Source of the DNA: Mesorhizobium sp. B2-1-1
GTDB taxonomy: Bacteria > Pseudomonadota > Alphaproteobacteria > Rhizobiales > Rhizobiaceae
Assembly (NCBI RefSeq): GCF_006442975.2
Contig: NZ_CP083954.1
Coordinates: 5,153,501-5,217,500 of the forward strand
Direction: 5' to 3'
Length of the DNA stretch: 64,000 nucleotides
The notes below the pieces were generated by a model, which did no database searches, was not told where the DNA came from, and saw only the letters and a list, made by a program, of their open reading frames with translations. A program made the position numbers and the translations under genes. Shown here one piece after another: positions 54,645 through 62,854 of this stretch (position 1 is its first letter; every line of letters begins with the position of its first letter).

Positions 54645-56156
54645 CTAGTGCCGGCGCGCCGAGCCGCCCGTCAGGGCCGCGTCGAGGATCTTGTGCTCCG
54701 TCGCCTGTGCTGCCGGCATTTCGGCCACGATTGTGTCGTGGTGGACGACATAGATGCGGTCGCACAGCCCGATCAGCTCGATCGTCTCGCGCGACAGCAC
54801 CAGCACCGCGCCACCCTTGCGGGTGAAGTCGCGCAGCAGATGGTAGATCTCGGACTTGGCGCCGATGTCGACGCCACGGGTCGGCTCTTCCACCAGGAGA
54901 AGATCGAGATCCGCGGCGAGGTAGCGGCCGAGCAGTACTTTTTGCTGATTGCCGCCCGACAGCGAACCGACCGGAGCGGACGGCCCTGTCGCCTTTATGT
55001 TCATGACATCCATCATGCGGGCGATGACGCTTCGATAGGGCCGCGCCGGCGCAAGTTCGCGTCGCCTCGAATGCAATCCGATGGCGATGTTGTGGGCGAT
55101 CGGCAAAGCGAGAAAGAGCCCCTCCTCCTTGCGGTCCTCGGGGACGAAACCGACCTTCAGCTGCTGCAAATGGCGAACGCCTGATGATGTCGAGAGCGGC
55201 ATGTCGAGCGTTTTGCCGTTGATGGAAATCGTCCCGGCAAAAGGATGGTAGCGGCCGATGAGGGAGCGCAAGAAGCGCTGCTGGCCCTGTCCCTCAAGCC
55301 CGGCGAGGGCGACGATCTCGCCCTTGTGCAACGTCAGCGACAGAGGCTGCGATGTCTCGGTGATCCTGAGATTCTCGACGCGCAGGATTTCGCCGCCCCT
55401 GTCGCCCGTGCGATCTGGGAACAGGTCCTGGAGTTCGCGCCCGACCATCATGGCGATGAGTTCGTCTGCGGTGATCTCGGACACCGTTCTGGTGCCGACC
55501 AGTGCGCCGTCCTTCAGCACCGTCACAGTGTCGCACAGCTCGAAGATTTCCTCCATGCGATGCGAAATGTAGACGATTGCCTTTCCCCTATCGCGCAGGC
55601 GGCGGATATTGCGGTTGAGCACATCGACATCGGCCGCGTTGAGCGCCGCTGTCGGCTCGTCGAGAATAAGCACGCCGGCGTCGGCCTGGATGCAATGCGC
55701 GATCTCGACGAATTGCCGCTCGGCAATGGTCAGGTTGGAAACGAGTTGCGAGGAGTCTAGCGTGAGACCGAGTTCGCCGAGTGCCTTGGCGGTTCGGCTG
55801 TTCATCGCGGAATAGTCGATCGAGCCGAACCGGTTCGTCGGCTCCCGGCCGAGAAACATGTTCTCGGCGATCGACAGATTAGGCAGCAGCGAGTGTTCCT
55901 GGAAAACGGTCGAGATGCCGGCATCGAGCGCGGCGCGCGGTGACTTCAGATCGAGCTTTTCCCCATTCATGAAGATCCCGCCGGAATCGGGCTGATACAC
56001 GCCCGCCAGGATCTTCATCAAGGTCGATTTTCCGGCGCCGTTCTCGCCCATCAGGGCGTGAACGCTGCCGGCCTTCAGATCGAGGGAAACGGAGTGGAGC
56101 GCCTTGCTTCCCCCGAATGCCTTCGAAATGTGCGACATCTCGATAAGATTGGCCAC
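54645..56156 (-). CDS. Ribose-type ABC transporter ATPase
   Basis: Predicted 503 residues, the usual RbsA length. First domain: Walker A GENGAGKST near 36, NLTIAERQFVEIAHCIQ, VLILDEPTAALNAADV. Second domain: GLEGQGQQRFLRS in place of a standard Walker A, as usual in the family, SLSGGNQQKVLLGRYL, and LLLVEEPTRGVDIG. It powers the two permeases downstream. A seven-base-pair stem with an 11-base loop (56187-56211) lies between it and the binding-protein gene. Confidence 0.94.
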   Translation of the reverse strand: MANLIEMSHISKAFGGSKALHSVSLDLKAGSVHALMGENGAGKSTLMKILAGVYQPDSGGIFMNGEKLDLKSPRAALDAGISTVFQEHSLLPNLSIAENMFLGREPTNRFGSIDYSAMNSRTAKALGELGLTLDSSQLVSNLTIAERQFVEIAHCIQADAGVLILDEPTAALNAADVDVLNRNIRRLRDRGKAIVYISHRMEEIFELCDTVTVLKDGALVGTRTVSEITADELIAMMVGRELQDLFPDRTGDRGGEILRVENLRITETSQPLSLTLHKGEIVALAGLEGQGQQRFLRSLIGRYHPFAGTISINGKTLDMPLSTSSGVRHLQQLKVGFVPEDRKEEGLFLALPIAHNIAIGLHSRRRELAPARPYRSVIARMMDVMNIKATGPSAPVGSLSGGNQQKVLLGRYLAADLDLLLVEEPTRGVDIGAKSEIYHLLRDFTRKGGAVLVLSRETIELIGLCDRIYVVHHDTIVAEMPAAQATEHKILDAALTGGSARRH

Positions 56157-56186
56157 TAAACCCTCGCTTCACCACTGGAAGGGCCC

Positions 56187-56211
56187 GCGGGGACGCTTGT
56201 CCACTCCCCGC
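56187..56211 (-). promoter_or_regulatory. Stem-loop between binding-protein and ATPase genes
   Basis: GCGGGGA (56187-56193) pairs with TCCCCGC (56205-56211). It starts 14 bases past the binding-protein stop and lacks a T-run, so it is likely an mRNA-stabilising or attenuating element and not a full terminator. Confidence 0.5.
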
Positions 56212-56224
56212 CGGCCACGGCGTG

Positions 56225-57304
56225 TCACTTCTTGCCGTAATATTCCTTGAGCTTGTCTTCGGGGAGTTCGCTCGGCCACCAGACATTGGCCGTCAGGTCG
56301 TCGCGATAGTATTTCGCGGCCTTGTCCTTGTCCCAGCCATCAGGGTTGTAGACATAGCGCTTGTAGAGTTGCTTGCCCTCGAGCAGGGCTACAGCGGCGC
56401 GCACGCCGGCAGCACCCTGGGCCGGGCTGTATTCCGGAGAGATCGACTTGAATCCATCCGTGATCCACTGGCCGAAATAGCCATTGTTGCCCTCGCCCGA
56501 AATCGGCGGGATCGGCGTGCCGAACTGCTTGAAGACATCGACGCAGGCGCGCGTCATGTCGGCGCCGGACGACCAGATGCCGTCGACCTGCGGATTGTTC
56601 AGATAGAGCGTCTCGCACAGCTTCTTGGCCTTGTCATACTGCCAGTCGCCATGCTCCTCGGCGATGATCTGCACATGCGTGCCCTTGAGCGATTCCAGCA
56701 GCCCATTGTAGCGGTTGGTGTCTTCCGGGTGGCCGGCAAGGCCGCGCAGGACCCAGATCTTGCCGTTGTCGCCAACGGTCTTCACCAGCCAGTCGCCCAT
56801 TACCTTGCCGAAGTGCTCGGCTCCCCCTTGGATTTCGGTGGTGTAGGCATCGGAATCGATGCGGCCGGTGTGAAGGATGACAGGGATGCCGGCGGCGACC
56901 GCCTTGGCAATGCTGGCGTTGGCCGACGTGCTGGTCACCGGCTGAACGATGATCGCGTCGACATGCTGGGCGATCAGATCCTCGATATCGGCTACCTGCT
57001 TCTTCTGATCGAAGCCGGCATCGAGGAGGATGAACTTCGAGATGCGCTTGTCCTTTGCCGCGGCATTTTCCGCCTCATGCGCGACCTGCACGGTCCAGGT
57101 GTTGGCGTTGACGCCGAAGTCGCTCATTCCGATGACCCAAGGGGGATCCTTCTTGAATGCGCCGGCCTCGGTCATGCGCGTGTCGTCGGGGCGCGGCGCG
57201 ACGCCGTCCATCAGCTTGACATCTTCCGCGTGCGCCAGGGACGTTACGGCAAGCGCTGATACAACGAGCATCCCCAGCCAGACGGTTTTCAGCAATCCTA
57301 ACAT
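56225..57304 (-). CDS. Ribose-type ABC sugar-binding protein
   Basis: Predicted 359 residues from ATG 57304, with a perfect GGAGGAG ribosome binding site; a longer open frame to 57496 would cross the promoter region. A signal peptide ends SLAHA. The mature part is a type 1 periplasmic binding protein (WVIGMSDFGVNANTWTVQVA, VDAIIVQPVTSTSANASIAK, GIPVILHTGRIDSDAY, DGIWSSGADMTRACVDVFKQ). Size is a little longer than RbsB and matches the group that pairs with two permeases. First gene of a five-gene operon. Confidence 0.92.
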   Translation of the reverse strand: MLGLLKTVWLGMLVVSALAVTSLAHAEDVKLMDGVAPRPDDTRMTEAGAFKKDPPWVIGMSDFGVNANTWTVQVAHEAENAAAKDKRISKFILLDAGFDQKKQVADIEDLIAQHVDAIIVQPVTSTSANASIAKAVAAGIPVILHTGRIDSDAYTTEIQGGAEHFGKVMGDWLVKTVGDNGKIWVLRGLAGHPEDTNRYNGLLESLKGTHVQIIAEEHGDWQYDKAKKLCETLYLNNPQVDGIWSSGADMTRACVDVFKQFGTPIPPISGEGNNGYFGQWITDGFKSISPEYSPAQGAAGVRAAVALLEGKQLYKRYVYNPDGWDKDKAAKYYRDDLTANVWWPSELPEDKLKEYYGKK

Positions 57305-57503
57305 TGAACTCCTCCTTGTGGTTGCTCCGGCCGTACGGACGCGCACGGGCCGCGAGACGCTCTCCCGATGCATGCTTGTCGTCGCGAACCGACCTATGCA
57401 CGCAATTCTCCCGCCCCCGAACACATGTGTGTCGAGGCCCAATTTCGGCTGGACAATGATGACGGTCGAGAACTCCTCCGGGCACTTTAGAAGCATAGTG
57501 GGT

Positions 57504-57538
57504 TTGACCTGTCAATAGTTAGTCATGTTGAATGACTA
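57504..57538. promoter_or_regulatory. Candidate operator and promoter of the transporter/ROK divergent region
   Basis: TAGTCATGTTGAATGACTA (57520-57538) is a perfect seven-base inverted repeat with a five-base spacer, and TTGACCTGTCAA (57504-57515) is a second, shorter one. On the minus strand TTGACA (57515-57510) could be a -35 box for the binding-protein operon, with a weak TTCTAA 17 bases on. The palindrome would then sit just upstream of the -35. The nearby ROK gene is the best candidate for its binder. The rest of the 322-base gap (57305-57626) holds no gene. Confidence 0.55.
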
Positions 57539-57626
57539 TTCCGTTGCTTGCCTTTCGCCACTCCGCTATTCATCATGAAGAGCGCTCGTCCTGCACCGGC
57601 GCGCGGTCAGTCCCGGCGGGAAAATC

Positions 57627-58277
57627 ATGCGATCAGTCTTGTGCTACGGCGACTCCAACACGCACGGCCAGATCCCCGGCAAGGGGCCGCTCGAGCGCTA
57701 TGGCCCGGCTGAGCGCTGGCCGGGGATACTGCGCGCTCAGCTAGGCCCCGACTGGTATGTCATCGAGGAAGGATTGAGCGGTCGAACCACCGTCCACGAC
57801 GATCCGATCGAGGGGGCACACAAGAACGGTAGAACCTATCTCCGCCCCTGTCTGCAGAGCCATGCGACGCTCGACCTCGTCATCATCATGCTCGGCACCA
57901 ATGACCTCAAGATCCGCTTCAACAAACCGCCGTCGGAAGTGGCTATGGGCATCGGCTGCCTTGTCTACGACATCAAGGAACTGGCGCCCGGTCCGGGCGG
58001 CACCACACCCGAAATCATGATCGTCGCACCGCCGCCGATGCAGGACGACGTCAAGGAGTGGAAGTCCATCTTCGCCGGCGCACCGGAGAAATCGCGGCTG
58101 CTGGCGCTCGAGTTCGAGGTGCTGGCGGATTCGCTCGAACTGCACTTTTTCGATGCTGGCTCGGTGGTGTCCTGCAGCGAAGCGGACGGATTTCACATCG
58201 ATGCCGAAGCGCACAGACTGCTTGGCATCGCACTCGCCCGCGCGGTCGATGCGATCGGCTGGAGCCGCTCGACATGA
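57627..58277 (+). CDS. SGNH/GDSL-family hydrolase, paralogue B
   Basis: Predicted 216 residues, no signal. It shares the layout of paralogue A at 51944: CYGDSNTHGQIPGKG with the Ser near 7, YVIEEGLSGRTTVHDDPIEG, LDLVIIMLGTNDLK near 88 and ADGFHIDAEAH near 188. Identity with A is obvious by eye but far from complete, so these are old paralogues. Divergent from the transporter operon and followed by the ROK regulator. Confidence 0.87.
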   Translation: MRSVLCYGDSNTHGQIPGKGPLERYGPAERWPGILRAQLGPDWYVIEEGLSGRTTVHDDPIEGAHKNGRTYLRPCLQSHATLDLVIIMLGTNDLKIRFNKPPSEVAMGIGCLVYDIKELAPGPGGTTPEIMIVAPPPMQDDVKEWKSIFAGAPEKSRLLALEFEVLADSLELHFFDAGSVVSCSEADGFHIDAEAHRLLGIALARAVDAIGWSRST

Positions 58278-58334
58278 GCAACCATACCGCCGCCCGGCAA
58301 TGCGCTCTTACCGATGGGGCGACCCTTGCCTGAC

Positions 58335-59429
58335 ATGAGGTTTGCACCACCCAATCCCTTGCGCATCGCCGATCGTGCGAGCGGGCTGAACGCGTTGAGC
58401 GTGCGCAGCTACAACGAGCGTCTGGTGCTGTCGCTGCTGCTTCAGAACGAGGGCATATCGCGGATGGAAATCGGCGAGAAGACCGGTCTGTCGGCGCAGA
58501 CGGCCTCGGTCATCGTCCGCTCCCTCGAACAGGAAGGGCTGGTCTCGCAGGGCGAGGCGCAGCGCGGCCGTGTCGGGCCCCCCACCATCCCGCTTTCACT
58601 CAACCCGGAAGGTGCCTACGCGGTCGGCGTCGGCTTCAGCCGGCGCAGGATCGACATCGCGCTCATCGACTTCATCGGCACCGTGCGCTTCCACACGCAG
58701 TTGCCCGCGGATGAAGCCAATCCGTTTCCGCAAAACAACGATTTGCTTGCGACGATCAGGCAAGCCATGACGAGCCTGCCGGTCGAGGCGCGCAGCCGGG
58801 TCGCGGGTATCGGGCTGGCCGTTCCCGATGAGGTCGACGCCATGGCTGCAACCGGCAACGGATCGAGCACGTCCCTGAAGGCTTTGCAAAGCGAGATCGA
58901 AGAGCAGATCAAGCTGCCGGTCTTCGTCCAGAACGACATCACCGCGGCGGCCGGCGGCGAGAGCATGTTCGGCGTCGCAAAGCCGCTGAACGACTATTTG
59001 TTCTTCTATCTCGGAGCTAGGCTGCAGAGCAGGCTCATCCTCAACCACCAGATCTATAAGGGAAACTCCAGTGCCAGCTTCGATCATGGCCTCATGCGCC
59101 TGGAAAGCGAACTGGCCATGCGCGGACGCTCGTCCGAAATCATCTGGAGCAGCAGCCCTGAGTGGCCTGATCTTGGAGAGGCCTACACCGAATGGCTGGG
59201 GGAATGCTCAAACCGCCTGAAAGCATCGATCTCGGCGCTGACCCAGTTTGTCGAGTTCAGGACGGTCCTCCTGTCCAGCTATGCGCCGCAGAAAATCGCC
59301 AAGGCCTTGTGCGCCGATATCGGCCGGGAATTTGCCGCTGTCCAAGCGTTGCCAGCGCGGGTGACCATCAGCCCGAAAGCCGTCGGCGCAGCCAGCCTGC
59401 CGTTCAGCTCGCGGTTTATGATTCAATGA
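58335..59429 (+). CDS. ROK-family transcriptional regulator lacking the kinase motifs
   Basis: Predicted 364 residues from ATG 58335; an ATG at 58314 is also possible. The N-terminal winged helix (about 25-85; LQNEGISRMEIGEKTGLSAQ) is followed by a ROK sugar-kinase-like domain. The phosphate-binding DxGxT loop is replaced by VGVGFSRRRIDIALIDF, and the usual zinc-binding GxCxxGxxGCLE is absent, so it is a sensor without kinase activity. It likely controls the flanking importer and hydrolases in response to the imported sugar. Confidence 0.88.
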   Translation: MRFAPPNPLRIADRASGLNALSVRSYNERLVLSLLLQNEGISRMEIGEKTGLSAQTASVIVRSLEQEGLVSQGEAQRGRVGPPTIPLSLNPEGAYAVGVGFSRRRIDIALIDFIGTVRFHTQLPADEANPFPQNNDLLATIRQAMTSLPVEARSRVAGIGLAVPDEVDAMAATGNGSSTSLKALQSEIEEQIKLPVFVQNDITAAAGGESMFGVAKPLNDYLFFYLGARLQSRLILNHQIYKGNSSASFDHGLMRLESELAMRGRSSEIIWSSSPEWPDLGEAYTEWLGECSNRLKASISALTQFVEFRTVLLSSYAPQKIAKALCADIGREFAAVQALPARVTISPKAVGAASLPFSSRFMIQ

Positions 59430-59499
59430 TCGGAACGCTGATAACAGAAGGGTTGCAAAGCCCCATCTGAGACGTGGATGCACGCGGTTTGAATGTCGG

Positions 59500-60292
59500 C
59501 TAACTCCGGTGCGAGAAGCTGTCCCTCACGCCATCTTCTGTGACCTCGCGCATCAGGAACGGGATGCCGACGACCGTCATCGGCAATTCCGCGCGGAAGC
59601 GGATGTGCGTGGGACCTCGTAATGCACGATCTGGCCTGGGGTGATGGCCCGTCACCCTGTCGGAGCACCGCGACGCCGGCGTAGTGGCTTCCCAATTGCC
59701 AGAAGGGCAGCGGGAACCGCCCGCGCTCCTCTTCAACGATGCGGAAGCCCGCCTCTCGGATCAAGTGCAGCGGTTGGCGGTTGAGATGACAGCCGCCGGC
59801 GATCTGTCCCCACGGCTTGTTCATCCGCTCCTGCCATCTGCGGCCGCGCGGCCCCTCGGCCTGGCCGTGCTCGATGAAGATCAGCCGGCCCATAGGTTTC
59901 AATATGCGGCGGATCTCGGTCAGCGCCGCGTCAGGGTCGGGAATGGTGCAGAAGGCATAGGTGACGACGACCGTGTCGGCGAGGCCGTCGATCAAGGGCA
60001 GCCTTTCGCCGCTGGCCCGGATGCAGTCGACGTCGAACGGCAGGGAACGGATCTTCGGTTCGGCCAGGCCAAGCATCGTGCCGTCGGGATCGATGCCGAC
60101 CAGCCGCTCCACCCTGGCGGCGTCGTAATAGGGAAGGTTCAGGCCGGACCCGAAGCCGACTTCGACGACAATGCCCTGCGCCCGCGGGATCAGGCGCCTT
60201 CGCATGCGCGCGAACACGTTTGCCGAACAGCCGGCGTGGACGAGGTAGGGAGCAATGCAACGTGCGTACCAGGAGAGACAGGATTGGCACAT
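59500..60292 (-). CDS. Class I SAM-dependent methyltransferase, C-terminus uncertain
   Basis: The ATG at 60292 has a strong AAAGGAGG. The body (about residues 1-218) is a UbiE-like methyltransferase: GIVVEVGFGSGLNLPYYDAA near 42, GIDPDGTML, DTVVVTYAFCTIPDPDAALT and GQIAGGCHLNRQPLHLI. Relatives end close after LGSHYAGVAVLR. Here the same frame continues for some 70 unusual, Arg/His-rich residues to a stop at 59423, inside the end of the convergent ROK gene. A second frame, open to 59500, reads more like normal protein (LPMTVVGIPFLMREVTEDGV). A frameshift near 59660 is therefore possible. Substrate unknown. Confidence 0.7.
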
Positions 60293-60500
60293 GTCTCAGC
60301 CTCCTTTCCCTGCGTTCTTGACGCCGATGGGAACGCCACCCCCGGCAATGGCCTCGGACGTGCAATGCTGGCTGAGAGTATTGACCGGTGACATTTCTCG
60401 CTCCAAGGAGTCTCCTGATCGGGCCCGATCGGCCCGCCGTCGTGGGATGGATAGAAGGCCGGCGTCCCCTGAACGTCTCCGCTCGGCCGCGTACGGGTCG

Positions 60501-62045
60501 ATGGAAAGATTGGAGTTCCGACTTCTGGGGTTTCCGGAGTTCCGTCTGAACGGGCAGCCCGTGGAGCTCGCCTTGCGCAAGGCGGCCGCGCTCCTCATCT
60601 ATGTCGCCGAGGCCGGCGGGCCCGTGGCGCGCGAGGTCGCCGCCACGCTTCTGTGGCCCGAAGCCGACGAAGAAGCCGCACGAGCACGCCTTCGGCGCAC
60701 ACTGCATAAAATTCGCATCGCGTTCGGCACGGAGGTCATCGCCGCCACGGGGGCATCCCTCAGCCTACACTCGGCGCTTTTCGTCGAGCTCGACTCCAAG
60801 GTTTTCGAGCATGCCTGCAATGTCGGCCCTCTCGATGAGGCGTCCGACATCTATAAGGGCGACTATCTCGGCGGCTTCTCCCTTCGGGATTGTTCGGAAT
60901 TCGACGAGTGGGTCTTTTTCAGGCGCGAGGCCTTGCGTAGCCGACTGGTGCAGACGCTGGAGCGTACCATCGAAGCGAAGATCGCCGGCGGCGAACCACG
61001 CAGCGCGGTCGTGCATGCGACGCGCCTGGCGGCACTCGACCCCTTGAGCGAAAGTGCGCACCGTCACCTGATCCGCGCCCACCTGGCGGCCGGGGACAGG
61101 GCGGCAGCCGAGCGCCAGGCCGAAAGCTGTGTCCGGCTGTTACGAGACGAACTCGGCGTAGCGCCGGACCCGGCCACGCTTGCCCTGGTGCGGGAGCCAA
61201 CTCAAGATGTCACTTTGGACGTGCCCAGGACGCGCTACGTCGAAGTAGACGGCATCCATCTCGCCTATCAGATCGTCGGCAGCGGACCGACGGACATCGT
61301 GCTTGTTCCCGGCTTCATTTCGCATGTCGAGCGTATCTGGGAAGACAGACGCTGCCGCGCCTGGATATCAGCGGTTTCGCGCTTGGGCCGCCTGATCCTG
61401 TTCGACCGGCGCGGCATGGGACTTTCCGACCGTGTCGGTGTCCGTGCCACAGTCGAAACGACAACGCAGGATATTCTGGCAGTCATGAACGCGGCCGGCA
61501 GCAGCCGCGCCTTGCTCATCGGCGCCTCGGAAGGCGGGCCGGGTTGTGTCCGTTTCGCCCTCGATCATCCGGATCGGCTCATCGGCCTTGTCCTGTGGGG
61601 CTCGCTCGCGAAAGGCAGCCGCGCGTCGGACTATCCCTTCGCCTTGACCGCCGCGCAATACGATCTGTGGAAGCAGCGGCTGATCGCCGGCTGGGGCGGC
61701 CCGGCGGAAATCGAGACCTTCGCCCCCAGCCTCTCCGGAGACCGCCAGGCGGAGACCTGGTGGGCGGGATTGCTCAGGGCAGCCTCCAGCCCCGGCGCGG
61801 TCGCGGGTCTGCTCGAAGCGCTGCGTGATACCGATGTCCGTTCCCTGCTCGCAAAAGTCTCGGCCCCGACGGTGGTCCTGCACCGGTCCGGCGACCGCGC
61901 CGTGCGCGTCGAGGCAGGGCGGCTCCTGGCCGCCGGGATCCCGGGCGCGCGGTTCATCGAGGTCGCCGGTGACGACCACTGGTTTTGGGTCGGCGACCAA
62001 CAGCCGCTGCTCGACAGCATCAGCGCGCTTGCACGAAGCAGCTGA
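60501..62045 (+). CDS. SARP-type regulator (winged helix + BTAD) fused to an alpha/beta hydrolase
   Basis: About 514 residues from ATG 60501; an ATG at 60447 and an open frame back to 60255 exist, so the start is uncertain. Residues about 1-90 look like an OmpR-type winged helix (LEFRLLGFPEFRLNGQPVEL), and about 95-235 like the BTAD helical repeat of SARP regulators. Residues about 250-510 are an alpha/beta hydrolase: oxyanion loop VLVPGFISHVERIW, nucleophile Ser in LLIGASEGGPG and the His in AGDDHWFWVGD. The hydrolase part may act as a ligand sensor or an enzyme. Divergent from the methyltransferase. Confidence 0.82.
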   Translation: MERLEFRLLGFPEFRLNGQPVELALRKAAALLIYVAEAGGPVAREVAATLLWPEADEEAARARLRRTLHKIRIAFGTEVIAATGASLSLHSALFVELDSKVFEHACNVGPLDEASDIYKGDYLGGFSLRDCSEFDEWVFFRREALRSRLVQTLERTIEAKIAGGEPRSAVVHATRLAALDPLSESAHRHLIRAHLAAGDRAAAERQAESCVRLLRDELGVAPDPATLALVREPTQDVTLDVPRTRYVEVDGIHLAYQIVGSGPTDIVLVPGFISHVERIWEDRRCRAWISAVSRLGRLILFDRRGMGLSDRVGVRATVETTTQDILAVMNAAGSSRALLIGASEGGPGCVRFALDHPDRLIGLVLWGSLAKGSRASDYPFALTAAQYDLWKQRLIAGWGGPAEIETFAPSLSGDRQAETWWAGLLRAASSPGAVAGLLEALRDTDVRSLLAKVSAPTVVLHRSGDRAVRVEAGRLLAAGIPGARFIEVAGDDHWFWVGDQQPLLDSISALARSS

Positions 62046-62204
62046 TGCGCGATTGCGGCGTCAGCCGCCGTCAGTTCCGCGTGTGGAAATGGCTGTGGGA
62101 CTGACCGCGAATGGCGAGGCCGGCGTGGATGCCATTTTGGCCATGCTCCGGGACGACGCCGGGCGGCGTCGAGCACGACGTCCGGTGGAAGGCCGGTTTT
62201 CGGC

Positions 62205-62732
62205 CTATTTCGGTGCAGCGGCAGCGGTTCCGCCCGGCGGTATGATCCGCATCATGGATCTCGACACCGTGTCGCCAGGCTTGAACGGGACCGGGACCTT
62301 GTTGCTTACCGGCTTCACGCTTTGCAGGAACGCCGCGATCGCCATGGCATCGTCCGCTGTGAGATGCGCAAAAGCAGGCCAGGGCATAATCGGCGCCAGG
62401 GTGCGGCCGTCCGGCCGCTGGCCCGTCTGGATCGCAGCGACGATCTGCTCCGGGGTCCAGCTGCCGATGCCGGTCTCCTTGTCGGGTGTGATGTTTCGAC
62501 CGGGAAAGACACCGACGCCAGGTATCTCAAAGCCCACATCCGAGCCGCCAAGAAAACGCGACATATCGGGTTTGCCGAAGAAGTAGCCGGGCGTGTGGCA
62601 GTCGTTGCAGCCGGCGATCGTGACCAGGTACTCGCCACGCGCGACCTGCGCGTCGTCGGCCATGGCGGCGTATGATGGAAGGGCGACGACCGAGGCCGTG
62701 AGTAATGCGAGACGAACTGACGCTGGAAACAT
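62205..62732 (-). CDS. Periplasmic monohaem c-type cytochrome
   Basis: Predicted 175 residues from ATG 62732 (GGGAG upstream). A signal peptide (LALLTASVVALPSYAAMA) precedes a mature domain with the haem site GCNDCHTPGYF near 40 and a likely axial Met in LAPIMPWPAFAHL near 120. The region between (GPGVFPGRNITPDKETGIGS-type stretch and WTPEQIVAAIQTGQRPDGRT) matches electron-transfer subunits of membrane-bound dehydrogenases. No dehydrogenase gene is next to it. It begins 122 bases after the O-methyltransferase gene on the same strand. Confidence 0.87.
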   Translation of the reverse strand: MFPASVRLALLTASVVALPSYAAMADDAQVARGEYLVTIAGCNDCHTPGYFFGKPDMSRFLGGSDVGFEIPGVGVFPGRNITPDKETGIGSWTPEQIVAAIQTGQRPDGRTLAPIMPWPAFAHLTADDAMAIAAFLQSVKPVSNKVPVPFKPGDTVSRSMMRIIPPGGTAAAAPK

Positions 62733-62854
62733 GGTTTTCTCCCTTGGTTTGTTCTTGGCTTCTCCTATGACCTTTGTCGTGCTCCCGTCGGGGGCTGCCG
62801 TTACGCAGCCCGGCCAGCCGATTGCGGCGCACCTGATCCGCTCTACGTTGCGCC

